Source: Tardiphaga sp. (GTDB lineage Bacteria; Pseudomonadota; Alphaproteobacteria; Rhizobiales; Xanthobacteraceae). From it: DNA of 32,105 bases. Below, piece by piece: positions 1 to 8,567 of this stretch. The notes under the pieces were generated by a model that was not told the origin of the DNA, did no database searches, and worked only from the letters and a program-made list of their open reading frames with translations. Position 1 is the stretch's first letter; every line of letters starts with the position of its first letter. The DNA lies in the NCBI RefSeq assembly GCF_028290495.1, contig NZ_JAQGJT010000078.1:1-32105 (forward strand). The letters are read 5' to 3'. Both the position numbers and the translations under genes were made by a program.

Positions 1-981
1 AACCACCAGACCAAGCACAACGACGTCGAACTGGCGAAGTCGAACATCCTGCTGATCGGACCGACCGGTTCGGGCAAGACGCTGCTCGCGCAGACGCTCG
101 CCCGCATCCTCGACGTGCCGTTCACGATGGCCGATGCCACCACGCTCACCGAAGCCGGCTATGTCGGTGAGGACGTCGAGAACATCATCCTGAAGCTGCT
201 GCAGTCGGCCGACTACAACGTCGAGCGTGCGCAGCGCGGCATCGTCTACATCGACGAAATCGACAAGATCTCGCGCAAGTCCGACAATCCCTCGATCACC
301 CGCGACGTGTCGGGCGAGGGCGTGCAGCAGGCCTTGCTGAAGATCATGGAAGGCACCGTTGCGTCGGTACCGCCGCAGGGCGGCCGCAAGCATCCGCAGC
401 AGGAGTTCCTGCAGGTCGATACCACCAATATCCTGTTCATCTGCGGTGGTGCGTTCTCGGGTCTCGAAAAGATCATCTCGGCGCGCGGCCGCTCGACCTC
501 GATCGGCTTCGCCGCCCAGGTTCTGGCGCCCGAAGATCGTCGCACCGGTGAAATCTTCCGCCACGTCGAGCCCGAAGATCTTCTGAAGTACGGCCTGATC
601 CCCGAATTCGTCGGCCGTCTTCCGGTGGTCGCCACACTCGAGGATCTCGACGAAGCCTCATTGAAGAAGATTCTGACCGATCCGAAGAACGCGCTGGTCA
701 AGCAGTACCAGCGTCTGTTCGAGATGGAGAACATCGAGCTGACCTTCGCCGACGAAGCCCTGGGCGCCGTGGCGCGCAGGGCGATCGAACGCAAGACCGG
801 CGCGCGCGGCCTGCGCTCCATTCTGGAGAGCATCCTGCTCGAGACCATGTTCGATCTTCCGGGTCTGGAAGGCGTCGAGGAAGTCGTGATCTCCCGCGAA
901 GTCGTGGAAGGTACCGCACGTCCGCTCTACATCTACGCCGATCGCTCGGACCGTACCGCCGAGAGCAGCGCCAGCGCCTGA
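1..981 (+). CDS. clpX: ClpX, ATP-dependent unfoldase of ClpXP (5' end cut by the window)
   Basis: ClpX is the AAA+ hexamer that recognises, unfolds and feeds substrates to the ClpP protease in the cytoplasm. The frame is open from base 1, so the gene starts outside the window; 326 residues are present against roughly 420 in the family, and the N-terminal zinc-binding domain is what is missing. Visible motifs in order are Walker A GPTGSGKT (bases about 58-81), pore loop GYVGEDVE, Walker [11 protein letters not shown], the GGRKHPQQ loop, the ClpP-contacting IGF loop (STSIGFAA) and the C-terminal small domain with [16 protein letters not shown] in frame at 115 is internal and not a start, because Walker A lies upstream of it. 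A hairpin follows the stop and lon lies downstream in the same direction, the usual alphaproteobacterial order. Identification is secure. Confidence 0.97.
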   Translation, partial: NHQTKHNDVELAKSNILLIGPTGSGKTLLAQTLARILDVPFTMADATTLTEAGYVGEDVENIILKLLQSADYNVERAQRGIVYIDEIDKISRKSDNPSITRDVSGEGVQQALLKIMEGTVASVPPQGGRKHPQQEFLQVDTTNILFICGGAFSGLEKIISARGRSTSIGFAAQVLAPEDRRTGEIFRHVEPEDLLKYGLIPEFVGRLPVVATLEDLDEASLKKILTDPKNALVKQYQRLFEMENIELTFADEALGAVARRAIERKTGARGLRSILESILLETMFDLPGLEGVEEVVISREVVEGTARPLYIYADRSDRTAESSASA

Positions 982-1017
982 TCAGGCCATTAGCGCTGCT
1001 TGCTGAAGACGCATCAA

Positions 1018-1046
1018 GACGGCTGCCGAGTCCATCGGCGGCCGTC
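1018..1046 (+). terminator. Hairpin after clpX
   Basis: Twelve-base arms GACGGCTGCCGA and TCGGCGGCCGTC pair with one G-T wobble around a five-base loop, 36 bases after the clpX stop. There is no run of T directly after it, so it is a probable but not classical terminator; T-rich sequence only begins about 30 bases later. Confidence 0.5.
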
Positions 1047-1122
1047 GCTGCGCAGGCCGATTGCTTTCAATCCGCCTTTGTTTTCGGGTATTTGGTTCAT
1101 CTCAAGACGTAATTTCAGTCTC

Positions 1123-1153
1123 TTGACACCCCCCCGGGCCATAGCCACCTAAT
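1123..1153 (+). promoter_or_regulatory. Candidate lon promoter in the 342-base clpX-lon gap
   Basis: The gap 982-1323 holds the clpX hairpin and this candidate. A perfect TTGACA (1123-1128) is followed after 19 bases by CCTAAT (1148-1153), a weak -10 with a long spacer. The CTTGAC at 1122 also resembles the -35 half of an alphaproteobacterial heat-shock sigma-32 promoter, which would fit lon, but the downstream half does not match well. The leader to the lon start is about 165 bases; nothing else is evident in it. Confidence 0.35.
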
Positions 1154-1323
1154 GCTATCGGCGAACAAATTTCCTCCCCCAAGATTCGCTATCACTGTCC
1201 GTAAAGCGCGGGCCCAAGAACGATCCAGGTTCTGCGGCACGCACATTCGGAAAATCGGCACCTTGTGGCGGTTGCGCAAAACAGCGGACTGCGTGCAAGG
1301 GGGCATAGCAAAAGGAATGGGCC

Positions 1324-3747
1324 ATGACTGCCTCTAAACCCCGGCCAACCATCGTTCATGGCGAAAGCCACTCTTATCCGGTGCTGCCGCTGCGCGACAT
1401 CGTCGTCTTCCCGCACATGATTGTGCCGCTCTTCGTCGGACGCGAGAAATCGATCCGCGCGCTCGAAGAGGTGATGAAGAACGACGCCCTGATCATGCTC
1501 GCCACGCAGAAGAATGCGTCGGACGACGATCCGGCCTCGGACTCCATTTATGAAATCGGCACGCTCGCCAGCGTGCTGCAGCTCCTGAAGCTTCCCGACG
1601 GCACCGTGAAGGTCCTCGTGGAAGGGCTTGAGCGCGCGAAGGTCGAGAAGTATTCCGACCGCGTTGAATATTACGAGGCGACGGCGACCGCGCTGGCCGA
1701 TACCGATGCCAAGAGCGTCGAGGCGGAAGCCCTGTCGCGTTCGGTGGTCTCCGACTTCGAGAGCTATGTGAAGCTCAACAAGAAGATCTCCGCCGAGGTC
1801 GTCGGCGTCGTGCAGGCAATCACCGACTTCGCCAAGCTCGGTGATACCGTCGCGTCGCATCTCGCCGTCAAGATCGCCGATCGCCAGGGCATCCTGGAGA
1901 CGCTTTCGGTTACCGCTCGCCTGGAGAAGGTGCTCGGCCTGATGGAGAGCGAGATCTCGGTGCTGCAGGTCGAGAAGCGGATCCGCTCGCGTGTCAAACG
2001 CCAGATGGAGAAGACCCAGCGCGAGTACTATCTCAACGAGCAGATGAAGGCGATCCAGAAGGAACTCGGCGACGACGAAGGTCGCGACGAACTGGCCGAC
2101 ATCGAGGAGAAGATCGCCAAGACCAAGCTCTCCAAGGAAGCCCGCGAGAAGGCGCAGCACGAGCTCAAGAAGCTGCGCCAGATGTCGCCGATGTCCGCGG
2201 AAGCGACCGTCGTGCGCAACTACCTCGACTGGCTGCTGTCGATTCCGTGGAACAAGAAGTCGAAGGTCAAGAAGGACCTCGCCGCCGCACAGGCCGTGCT
2301 CGACGAGGACCACTACGGGCTGGAGAAGGTCAAGGACCGCATCGTGGAGTACCTCGCGGTACAGACGCGCGCCAACAAGTTGAGCGGGCCGATCCTCTGC
2401 CTCGTCGGCCCCCCCGGCGTCGGCAAGACCTCGCTCGGCAAGTCGATCGCGAAGGCGACCGGACGTGAGTTCGTGCGCGTGTCGCTCGGCGGCGTGCGCG
2501 ACGAGGCGGAGATCCGCGGTCATCGCCGGACCTATATCGGTTCGATGCCCGGCAAGATCATCCAGTCGATGCGCAAGGCCAAGACCTCGAACCCGCTGTT
2601 CCTGCTCGACGAGATCGACAAGATGGGCGCCGACTTCCGTGGCGATCCATCATCCGCTTTGCTGGAGGTCCTGGACCCCGAGCAGAACGGCACCTTCGCC
2701 GACCATTATCTCGAAGTGGACTACGACCTGTCGAACGTGATGTTCATCACCACGGCGAATACCCTGAATATTCCAGGGCCGCTGATGGACCGCATGGAGA
2801 TCATCCGTATCGCCGGCTACACCGAGAACGAGAAGGTCGAGATCGCGCGCAAGCACCTGATCCCGGTCGCCATCTCGAAGCATGGTCTGGACAGCAAGGA
2901 ATGGTCGATCGACGACGATGCGTTGCTGCTGATGATCCGCCGCTACACCCGTGAAGCGGGCGTGCGTAATCTGGAGCGCGAGCTCTCCACACTGGCCCGC
3001 AAGGCCGTGAAGGAGCTGATGCTCTCGAAGAAGAAGGTGGTGAAGGTCACCGAGAAGAATATCGAGGAATTTCTCGGCATTCCGAAGTACCGCTACGGCG
3101 AGATCGAAACCGACGACCAGGTGGGCGTCGTGACCGGCCTGGCCTGGACGGATGTCGGCGGCGAGTTGCTGACCATCGAAGGCGTCATGATGCCCGGCAA
3201 GGGGCGCATGACCGTCACCGGCAACCTGCGCGACGTGATGAAGGAATCGATCTCCGCGGCGGCGTCCTACGTCCGCTCGCGCGCGATCACCTTCGGGATC
3301 GAACCGCCTCTGTTCGAGCGGCGCGATATCCACGTCCATGTGCCGGAGGGTGCGACGCCGAAGGACGGCCCGTCGGCCGGTGTGGCGATGGCAACGACGA
3401 TTGTGTCTGTCCTCACGGGCATTCCGATCCGGCACGACCTCGCGATGACCGGCGAGATCACGCTGCGCGGCAGGATCCTGCCGATCGGCGGATTGAAGGA
3501 GAAGTTGTTGGCGGCAGCCCGCGGCGGCATCAAGACGGTGCTGATCCCCGAGGACAATGCCAAGGACCTCACCGAGATCTCCGATGCCATCAAGGGCGGG
3601 ATGAACATCATCCCGGTCGCCCGGATGGACGACGTGATCGCCAACGCTCTGGTGCGCAAGCCGGTGGCCATCGTCTGGGAAGAGGACACCAAGTTGCCGG
3701 TCAAGGCGGACACCGACGAAGCCGGAAGCGGCCTGACGGCTCACTGA
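1324..3747 (+). CDS. lon: Lon, ATP-dependent serine protease (LonA)
   Basis: Lon degrades misfolded and regulatory proteins in the cytoplasm using a fused AAA+ motor and a Ser-Lys protease. The 807-residue product has the full LonA layout: an N-terminal substrate-binding domain from [13 protein letters not shown] to about residue 205, a coiled-coil linker, the AAA+ module with Walker A GPPGVGKT (362-369) and Walker [12 protein letters not shown], and the C-terminal protease with catalytic Ser684 in PKDGPSAG and Lys727 in GGLKEKLL. The spacing of 43 between Ser and Lys equals that of the E. coli enzyme (S679/K722). The ATG at 1324 is preceded by AAAGGA with a 7-base gap. A strong intrinsic terminator follows, so lon is probably its own unit. 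Long antisense open frames across it are codon-bias shadows. Confidence 0.98.
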   Translation: MTASKPRPTIVHGESHSYPVLPLRDIVVFPHMIVPLFVGREKSIRALEEVMKNDALIMLATQKNASDDDPASDSIYEIGTLASVLQLLKLPDGTVKVLVEGLERAKVEKYSDRVEYYEATATALADTDAKSVEAEALSRSVVSDFESYVKLNKKISAEVVGVVQAITDFAKLGDTVASHLAVKIADRQGILETLSVTARLEKVLGLMESEISVLQVEKRIRSRVKRQMEKTQREYYLNEQMKAIQKELGDDEGRDELADIEEKIAKTKLSKEAREKAQHELKKLRQMSPMSAEATVVRNYLDWLLSIPWNKKSKVKKDLAAAQAVLDEDHYGLEKVKDRIVEYLAVQTRANKLSGPILCLVGPPGVGKTSLGKSIAKATGREFVRVSLGGVRDEAEIRGHRRTYIGSMPGKIIQSMRKAKTSNPLFLLDEIDKMGADFRGDPSSALLEVLDPEQNGTFADHYLEVDYDLSNVMFITTANTLNIPGPLMDRMEIIRIAGYTENEKVEIARKHLIPVAISKHGLDSKEWSIDDDALLLMIRRYTREAGVRNLERELSTLARKAVKELMLSKKKVVKVTEKNIEEFLGIPKYRYGEIETDDQVGVVTGLAWTDVGGELLTIEGVMMPGKGRMTVTGNLRDVMKESISAAASYVRSRAITFGIEPPLFERRDIHVHVPEGATPKDGPSAGVAMATTIVSVLTGIPIRHDLAMTGEITLRGRILPIGGLKEKLLAAARGGIKTVLIPEDNAKDLTEISDAIKGGMNIIPVARMDDVIANALVRKPVAIVWEEDTKLPVKADTDEAGSGLTAH

Positions 3748-3771
3748 GATCCATTCCTCGCAACGACATCA

Positions 3772-3799
3772 GCGGCGCCCTTCGGGGCGCCGCTTTTTT
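3772..3799 (+). terminator. Strong intrinsic terminator of lon
   Basis: Perfect 9-base arms GCGGCGCCC and GGGCGCCGC enclose a TTCG tetraloop and are followed at once by six T residues. It begins 24 bases after the lon stop. Confidence 0.93.
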
Positions 3800-3818
3800 G
3801 TGGGCTCCGGCCCATCCC

Positions 3819-3934
3819 CGTCATTGCGAGGAGCTGTTGCGACGAAGTAATCCAGTCTTCGCCTGAGGCTTCTGGATTGCTTCGCTCAACGAGCAGCTGG
3901 CTTCCGCCAGCTACTCGCTGGCTCGCAACGACGG
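3819..3934. repeat. Dispersed palindromic repeat, copy 1
   Basis: The element starts with GTCATTGCGAGGAGC and ends with CTCGCAACGACGG, which is nearly its reverse complement. Inside are a second pair, GACGAAGTAATCCAG against CTGGATTGCTTCG, and a third local hairpin, AGCTGGCTTCCGCCAGCT. The whole could fold as one long imperfect stem. It sits between the convergent lon and DUF4864 genes. A second copy, clearly related, lies at 12247-12373. Repeats with this GTCATTGCGAGG start are common between genes in Bradyrhizobium and Rhodopseudomonas chromosomes; naming the exact family is not possible from here. Confidence 0.85.
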
Positions 3935-3952
3935 TGTATGGGGCCGTGAGTC

Positions 3953-4357
3953 TTAAGCCGAGCTGCCGACCGCCTTCAGCGTGCAGCCGATGATCTTCAG
4001 GCTGCCGTCAGGCTGCGGCTCCAGAAAGTAATGTGCATCCCACGGCACGCCGTTGGAATCGACGATGCGGACGTCCTGCTCGATGCGGCCGTCGTTGCTG
4101 CGGAAGTCTCTGAACTCGAAGCTCTTGTGGCGGTAGACCGGCGCATAGCCGTTGCGGACCATGTTCATGAACGTGTCGGGATCGCCGAACATGCGCTGCA
4201 GTTCCGGTGCGGCAAAGGCATAGGCGGCTGCGGCGTCGTCGCGGACGAGCGCCTGCTCCTGCGAGCGGATCACGCTCTGCGCAGCGGCGATGTCGTCGGC
4301 ACAGGCCGGGGCGGCGAAACCGAGCAACAGCGCGAACAGCAGGAAGGCGGCTCTCAT
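3953..4357 (-). CDS. Secreted DUF4864 family protein
   Basis: The 134-residue product starts with a clear Sec signal, MRAAFLLFALLLGFAAPACA, with likely cleavage before DDIAAAQ. The mature part (SVIRSQEQALVRDDAAAAYA, then FAAPELQRMFGDPDTFMNMV and YAPVYRHKSFEF) fits the DUF4864 family, small periplasmic proteins of unknown function. The start at 4357 is chosen because GGGAG lies just upstream and the signal peptide begins there; the frame could be extended 45 residues upstream to 4492, but that stretch is arginine-rich and lacks a signal. It is convergent with lon across the repeat element and divergent from the small membrane protein at 4507. No pathway can be assigned. Confidence 0.82.
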   Translation of the reverse strand: MRAAFLLFALLLGFAAPACADDIAAAQSVIRSQEQALVRDDAAAAYAFAAPELQRMFGDPDTFMNMVRNGYAPVYRHKSFEFRDFRSNDGRIEQDVRIVDSNGVPWDAHYFLEPQPDGSLKIIGCTLKAVGSSA

Positions 4358-4506
4358 GTCACTCTCCCATGTCGGCGGCGTTGTGCCTTGCGGCAGCGCT
4401 CGCGCTGCGGTGCTTTGCGCAATGCTGGTCCTCCAAGATAACGCTCGAAGCAGATACTGCGAAGCGTAGCGTTTGGTTGCAGGGACAAGCAAAGGGAGTG
4501 CAGAAA

Positions 4507-4671
4507 ATGCGCCCGGAGATTGAACGGGACCGCGATCCCCGAAGCATCGATCTCATCGCGGTGATCGCACTGCTGATCGTGGTGTTCGGGTCGATCTGCT
4601 ACCTGACCGGCCCATCCCACGAACAGATGAGCACCGCCTTCATCGTGCCCAGCCAGTCGGTGCGCTGGTAG
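4507..4671 (+). CDS. Small single-span membrane protein
   Basis: The 54-residue product has a charged N-terminal tail rich in Arg, Asp and Glu, then one hydrophobic segment (LIAVIALLIVVFGSICYL, about residues 16-33) and a short polar tail ending VPSQSVRW. It therefore should be an inner-membrane protein with one helix. GGGAG at 4494-4498 is 8 bases before the ATG; an in-frame GTG at 4498 overlaps that site and is less likely. Upstream reading-frame extension to 4207 would be antisense to the DUF4864 gene and is not credible. I do not recognise a function, and small size limits certainty, but the ribosome site and the amphipathic layout make it a probable real gene. Confidence 0.6.
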   Translation: MRPEIERDRDPRSIDLIAVIALLIVVFGSICYLTGPSHEQMSTAFIVPSQSVRW

Positions 4672-4732
4672 GCCGGGCTTTGGGGTCGTTGCAGCGGCAC
4701 GATGAGGACATCGCGCCGCTGCGGGGGCGTGG

Positions 4733-6355
4733 TTACCCCTTCTTGGTCAGGATGCGGTAGTCGAGCTGGCGGTGGAACCAGTAGGCATAGCCGCTGATGT
4801 TCTGCTGCATCGCCAGCGTCAGGAACGGCTGCACCAGCGGGATGCGCGGCACTTCGTCATAGGCGATCGTGACCATCTTCTTCACGGCGGCCTCATAGCC
4901 GGCCTTGTCGCCGCTGGCGGCGGTGGCGCGGGCGGCGTCGATCTCCTTGTCGAGCACGGGGTTCTGGTAGCTCATCGTGTTGAACACCGCGTTCTGGCCG
5001 TGATAGGTCAGGAAGAAGAAGTACTCGAGATAATCCAGCCAGCCCGAGAAGAAGTTGATCATGAACGGCATGCTCTTCTTCAGCATCTCGCCGCGCCAGT
5101 TTGATCCCGGCACCTTCTCGATGGTTGCCTTGATGCCGATCGTGGCCAGGCTTTCCTGCACCAGCACGGCGATCGGCTCGGAGATCGTGCCCTGACCGAT
5201 ATCCATCGAGATGGTTGTCTCGAAGCCATCGGGCAGGCCAGCTTCGGCGAGCAGCGCCTTGGCCTTGACGAGGTCAGTCTTGTAGGCCGTTGCGTTCGGC
5301 CACGAGGTGGCGTCGGCAGGGGTGTTGGAAGCCGCGCCGAACAGCGGCTTGGCTTCGCCGAAGAACACCGCATCCATGATCTTCTGGTACGGCACCGCAT
5401 AGGCGATGGCCTGACGTACCTTCGGATTGTTGAACGGCGGCTTGGTGACGTTGAGCTCGATGCAGAACATGCCGTTGGAGACCGGGTTGGCGGCAACCGC
5501 GAACTTCTTGGCTTTCAGCTCGGCATAATCCTTGGCCTGCATGTCGAACGAGATGTCGGCATCGCCGCGCTCGATCAGCGCGCGGCGGTTGCCGGCGGAG
5601 GGCACCATGCGCCAGATCACCCGCTTGAGCTGCGGCAGCGTGCCGGATTTCCAGCTGTCGTTGCGGACGTAGATCACTTCGGTGCCGGGGGTGTATTTCT
5701 CGACCTTGAAGGCGCCGCCGCCGGCGACGTTGTTCTTGGTGAACTCCAGGCCCCAGGGATCCTTCTCGGTGACATTCTTCTTCACCAGCGCGGAATTGTA
5801 GATCACGGGAATCACGACCGCGATGTCGGGCAGCGTCAGCGCATCCGGCTTGACGAAATCTACCCGGAAGGTGAGGGCGTCAACGGCGGTGAACTGCTCA
5901 GGCTTGAGCAGGCTGCCGGCGGCCATCTGGCTGGCGGGAAAGCCGCCGATCGATACCGAGCGGTCGAACGACCATTTGACGTCGGCGGCAGTGACCGGCG
6001 TGCCGTCGTGGAAGGTCGCGTCCTTGCGCAGATGGAAGGTGACGCCTTTGACGTCGATCTCCCAGCGCTCGGCGAGTTCGGGCGCGATGGTCTGCTGGTC
6101 ATAGGATCGCGAGCCGTCGGGCAGCGTCTTCAGCGCATAGGTAACCAGGCGGTCGTAGCAATTCCATGCCACTTCGTAAGCGGGCCGGTTGGCGCCGACG
6201 CCTTGCACGTCGAGGCTGTTGGGGCCGCCCTCTGAAATCATCAGCAGGGTCTCCTGCTTGGATTGTGCCATCGCGCTGGTGAACGGCGTCAGCGAGGCGA
6301 AGCCGCCGCCGACGGTTGCGGCAGCGGCGGTATGCAGAAATTCTCGGCGATTCAT
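4733..6355 (-). CDS. ABC transporter substrate-binding protein, family 5 (peptide/nickel type)
   Basis: The 540-residue product is a periplasmic solute-binding protein of the dipeptide/oligopeptide/nickel class (SBP_bac_5). It begins MNRREFLHTAAAATVGGGFA, a twin-arginine export signal with the RREFL motif, and cleaves near SAMAQ. Family landmarks include the start ETLLMISEGGPNSLD, LAERWEIDVKGVTFHLRKDA followed by FHDGTPVTAADVKWSFDR, and late segments NPVLDKEIDAARA and DEVPRIPLVQPF. The start at 6355 has GGAA 8 bases upstream; a longer frame to 6838 runs into non-coding sequence. No permease or ATPase gene of this class is beside it, so its partners must be encoded elsewhere. The C-P lyase neighbours use a different binding protein (PhnD). 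The substrate cannot be read from sequence. Confidence 0.9.
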   Translation of the reverse strand: MNRREFLHTAAAATVGGGFASLTPFTSAMAQSKQETLLMISEGGPNSLDVQGVGANRPAYEVAWNCYDRLVTYALKTLPDGSRSYDQQTIAPELAERWEIDVKGVTFHLRKDATFHDGTPVTAADVKWSFDRSVSIGGFPASQMAAGSLLKPEQFTAVDALTFRVDFVKPDALTLPDIAVVIPVIYNSALVKKNVTEKDPWGLEFTKNNVAGGGAFKVEKYTPGTEVIYVRNDSWKSGTLPQLKRVIWRMVPSAGNRRALIERGDADISFDMQAKDYAELKAKKFAVAANPVSNGMFCIELNVTKPPFNNPKVRQAIAYAVPYQKIMDAVFFGEAKPLFGAASNTPADATSWPNATAYKTDLVKAKALLAEAGLPDGFETTISMDIGQGTISEPIAVLVQESLATIGIKATIEKVPGSNWRGEMLKKSMPFMINFFSGWLDYLEYFFFLTYHGQNAVFNTMSYQNPVLDKEIDAARATAASGDKAGYEAAVKKMVTIAYDEVPRIPLVQPFLTLAMQQNISGYAYWFHRQLDYRILTKKG

Positions 6356-6374
6356 GATTGTGTTCCGATGACAT

Positions 6375-6402
6375 AAAAAGAATTCGCCGCCAGGTGGCGG
6401 CG
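6375..6402 (-). terminator. Intrinsic terminator of the leftward phnM2 unit
   Basis: On the minus strand, CGCCGCC-ACCT-GGCGGCG forms a 7-bp GC stem with a 4-base loop, followed after 5 bases by five T residues (plus-strand A run 6375-6379). It lies downstream of the phnM2 stop and upstream of the binding-protein start, so it separates the two leftward units. Confidence 0.75.
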
Positions 6403-6456
6403 ATCGGCGCTGTCGTGTTGGGCGTGCATTGTCGCGGTATGGCATTGCTACGCAGA

Positions 6457-6482
6457 TCGGCGCCCCCGAAAGGAGGCGCCGA
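6457..6482. repeat. Inverted repeat in the gap after phnM2
   Basis: Eight-base perfect arms TCGGCGCC and GGCGCCGA enclose CCCGAAAGGA, which can extend the stem around a GAAA loop. A GATCGGCGC word that starts this hairpin also occurs at 6402. It may assist the terminator at 6375-6402 or act as an mRNA 3' end; no other role is visible in the gap 6356-6525. Confidence 0.5.
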
Positions 6483-6525
6483 CAAACTGAAGCAAGCGAT
6501 GTGCCAGAGAGACGGGCGCGGGCTG

Positions 6526-7710
6526 CTATTCGGCGGCGATGGCGCGAAGCGGCGAACGTACGCCAAGCAGTCGGTCGGCGTCGGTCAGATGCACGAGGCG
6601 GCCGTTGGCGATTACCGCGACGATGCGCGGCCGCAGTACCACGCTGTCGTCGATCAGAAGGAGATCGGCGCGGCGACCTTGCGAGATGACGCCACGGTCC
6701 GTCAGACCGGCGGCGGCAGCCGGGTTGGCCGAGATCAGCGCCCAGGCCTGGGGCAGGGGCAGAACGCCGTCGGCGACGAGTCGGAAGGCGGCGAGCAATT
6801 GCGCGGGATAGTAATAATCCGACGCCAGAATCGAGCACAGGCCCTTGGCGATCATGTCGGACGCTTTGGTCCAGCCGGTGTGGCTGCCGCCGCGAACCAC
6901 GTTGGGCGCGCCGTACACGATGAAGTCGCCGGCCGCCGCCGCTGCGATTGCGGTCTCCTCGTTGATCGGAAATTCGGCAATGGCGACGCCGAGGGCACGG
7001 AAATCACCGCGCATCGCGGGGCTGACGTCGTCATGCGACAGCGTCGGCACGTCAGCTGCGTTGGCGGCCTGCGCGAGCCGGGCGATTGACGCCGGCACGG
7101 CATCGGCACGCGACAGCACGCGTTGCACCAGCTGGTCGAAGTCGTCGCTGGAGAGGCCGGAGCGCTCGACCATGCGGGCGCGCTTCGCCGGCTTGCTGAA
7201 GGTGGTGAGGTCCATGTGATCGTTGAAGGCCAACAGGTCGATGCGGCCATCGGCGATCCAATGCAGAATCTCGGCTTCAGCGTCGAGGTTGTACGTCTCC
7301 TGGCGCAGGTGAAAGCGGGTGTCGGCAGCGAGCTGCGGCCGTAACGTCTCGATCGCCTGCAGCAACAGCCGTGCGTTTTCTGCACCACGCAGGCCGGGCT
7401 CCCATGACCACGTCGTGCCGTGAAACACCGTGGTGATGCCGTTGGCGATCACCTGGCGGTCGCTGTCGATCAATGCGACGTCAACGGGGAAATCGACGCC
7501 CGGGCGCGGCATCAGTTGCCGTTCGAACGCATCGCCATGCAGATCGATGATACCGGGCAGTACCAGAAGATCGCGCGCATCGAGGCAAATTCCGCCGCGC
7601 GCGTGTTCGGCGCCGATGGAGATGATCTCGCCGTTGCTAACCTGCAAAGAGGTTTCGATGATGTCGCTACCGGCCAGGGTGCGTCCGCCGTCGATGAAAA
7701 TATCCGTCAT
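6526..7710 (-). CDS. Second PhnM-type amidohydrolase (divergent PhnM paralogue)
   Basis: PhnM enzymes hydrolyse ribose 1-methylphosphonate 5-triphosphate to the 5-phosphate and pyrophosphate. This 394-residue protein belongs to the same COG3454 amidohydrolase family as PhnM at 17810 but is clearly divergent. The metal motif reads [11 protein letters not shown] against GLIELHTDHLE in the canonical copy; downstream blocks [27 protein letters not shown] and [11 protein letters not shown] are conserved in form. The ATG at 7710 overlaps the stop of the upstream transferase gene (ATGA), so the two are translationally coupled. A start 42 residues earlier at 7836 lies inside that gene and is rejected. 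It is divergent from phnCDE1E2 and so probably under the same phosphate control. Whether it has the same substrate or a variant is unknown. Confidence 0.87.
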   Translation of the reverse strand: MTDIFIDGGRTLAGSDIIETSLQVSNGEIISIGAEHARGGICLDARDLLVLPGIIDLHGDAFERQLMPRPGVDFPVDVALIDSDRQVIANGITTVFHGTTWSWEPGLRGAENARLLLQAIETLRPQLAADTRFHLRQETYNLDAEAEILHWIADGRIDLLAFNDHMDLTTFSKPAKRARMVERSGLSSDDFDQLVQRVLSRADAVPASIARLAQAANAADVPTLSHDDVSPAMRGDFRALGVAIAEFPINEETAIAAAAAGDFIVYGAPNVVRGGSHTGWTKASDMIAKGLCSILASDYYYPAQLLAAFRLVADGVLPLPQAWALISANPAAAAGLTDRGVISQGRRADLLLIDDSVVLRPRIVAVIANGRLVHLTDADRLLGVRSPLRAIAAE

Positions 7711-8363
7711 GTGTTCGCCATCTGCCTGGTGGCGGGTATTCCGCCAGATTGGTATTTGCTCAAAAACGCTTCCGCGGCAAGCTTGCGGAAGTCTGGCAAC
7801 GCCAGCCGCAGCGTCTCGTGATCCCAGTCCCACCACGCCAGTTCGGTGAGCCCCGCGGCAATTTCCTCCGGAAAGCGCGGCCGAATGATTCGCGCCGGGT
7901 TGCCGGCGACGATCGTGTAGGGCGGCACATCCTTGGTGACGATGGCGCCGGCGGCGATCACCACGCCGGTGCCGATGTTGCGGCCGGGCAGCACGATAGC
8001 GCCGTGGCCGATCCAGACGTCATGGCCGATGGTGACATGATGCTCGCGACGCCAGTCGAAGAATTCCGCGTCGTCCGCCTCGCCGGGAAAATAGGCGCTG
8101 GCTCGGTAGGTGAAATGCGCCTGGGTCGCGCGGTGCATCGGATGGTTGCCGGGATTGATCCGCGTCATCGCCGCGATCGAGCAGAATTTTCCGATCGTCG
8201 TATAGGTGATCTGGGCGTCATTCACGACGTATGAGTAGTCGCCCATCGTCACTTCCTGAAGGATGGTGCGTGCGCCGACCTCGCAATAGGCGCCAAGCGT
8301 GGCGTCGTTGAGCTTCGCGCTCGGATCGACCGTGGGATCGAGAGAGAGGAATTTTCCGGCCAT
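7707..8363 (-). CDS. Phosphonate-locus hexapeptide transferase (acetyltransferase fold)
   Basis: The 218-residue product is a left-handed beta-helix transferase. Hexapeptide-type repeats run through about residues 13-60 ([41 protein letters not shown]) and return at 110-155 ([52 protein letters not shown]). The insertion with [18 protein letters not shown] and the tail [10 protein letters not shown] match the transferase group found in phn clusters (TIGR03308-like). Its acceptor is unproven; acetylation of an aminophosphonate, as PhnO does in E. coli, is a reasonable guess. GGGAG lies 6-7 bases before the ATG at 8363. It is the first gene of the leftward unit, coupled to phnM2, and diverges from phnC. 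Confidence 0.88.
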   Translation of the reverse strand: MAGKFLSLDPTVDPSAKLNDATLGAYCEVGARTILQEVTMGDYSYVVNDAQITYTTIGKFCSIAAMTRINPGNHPMHRATQAHFTYRASAYFPGEADDAEFFDWRREHHVTIGHDVWIGHGAIVLPGRNIGTGVVIAAGAIVTKDVPPYTIVAGNPARIIRPRFPEEIAAGLTELAWWDWDHETLRLALPDFRKLAAEAFLSKYQSGGIPATRQMANT

Positions 8364-8427
8364 GGTACACTCCCAAGGTTATTGACGCCGTATGGCGTGA
8401 CGCGCGGGCCTCTCTTCGATTCCTTTG

Positions 8428-8451
8428 ATGACGATGTCATGACATCGTCAT
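8428..8451. promoter_or_regulatory. Perfect 24-bp palindrome with embedded Pho-box-like repeats
   Basis: The sequence ATGACGATGTCA-TGACATCGTCAT is its own reverse complement. Read on either strand it contains ATGTCAT-N4-TCGTCAT, a direct repeat with 11-base period that resembles the PhoB box CTGTCAT-N4-CTGTCAT (3 mismatches of 14). It is 65-88 bases upstream of the transferase start and about 117 bases upstream of phnC. A smaller inverted repeat, ACGCC-GTAT-GGCGT, lies at 8385-8398. PhoB binding is inference; the palindrome is a fact. Confidence 0.65.
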
Positions 8452-8504
8452 GACTTTGCGCAGCGCTGCTGTGGAAGCGTGGACAAAACGTCGGCGAGGG
8501 GGAT

Positions 8505-8522
8505 CTGTCACATCACTGTCAG
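8505..8522 (+). promoter_or_regulatory. Pho box upstream of phnC
   Basis: CTGTCAC-ATCA-CTGTCAG matches the PhoB consensus CTGTCAT-N4-CTGTCAT at 12 of 14 positions with the correct 11-base period. It ends 45 bases before the phnC start, a normal place for an activator site that replaces the -35. No strong -10 is seen in the expected position. Confidence 0.8.
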
Positions 8523-8567
8523 ACAGCAGCGTTACGGGTGGCACCATATTTCGTTGATGGAGCTACC

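Noticed and set aside
1192..3744. Long minus-strand open frames of 443 and 364 codons across lon
   Set aside because: lon is complete with all motifs on the plus strand; the antisense frames are rich in Arg, His, Leu and Asp runs typical of GC-rich shadow frames and show no family features.
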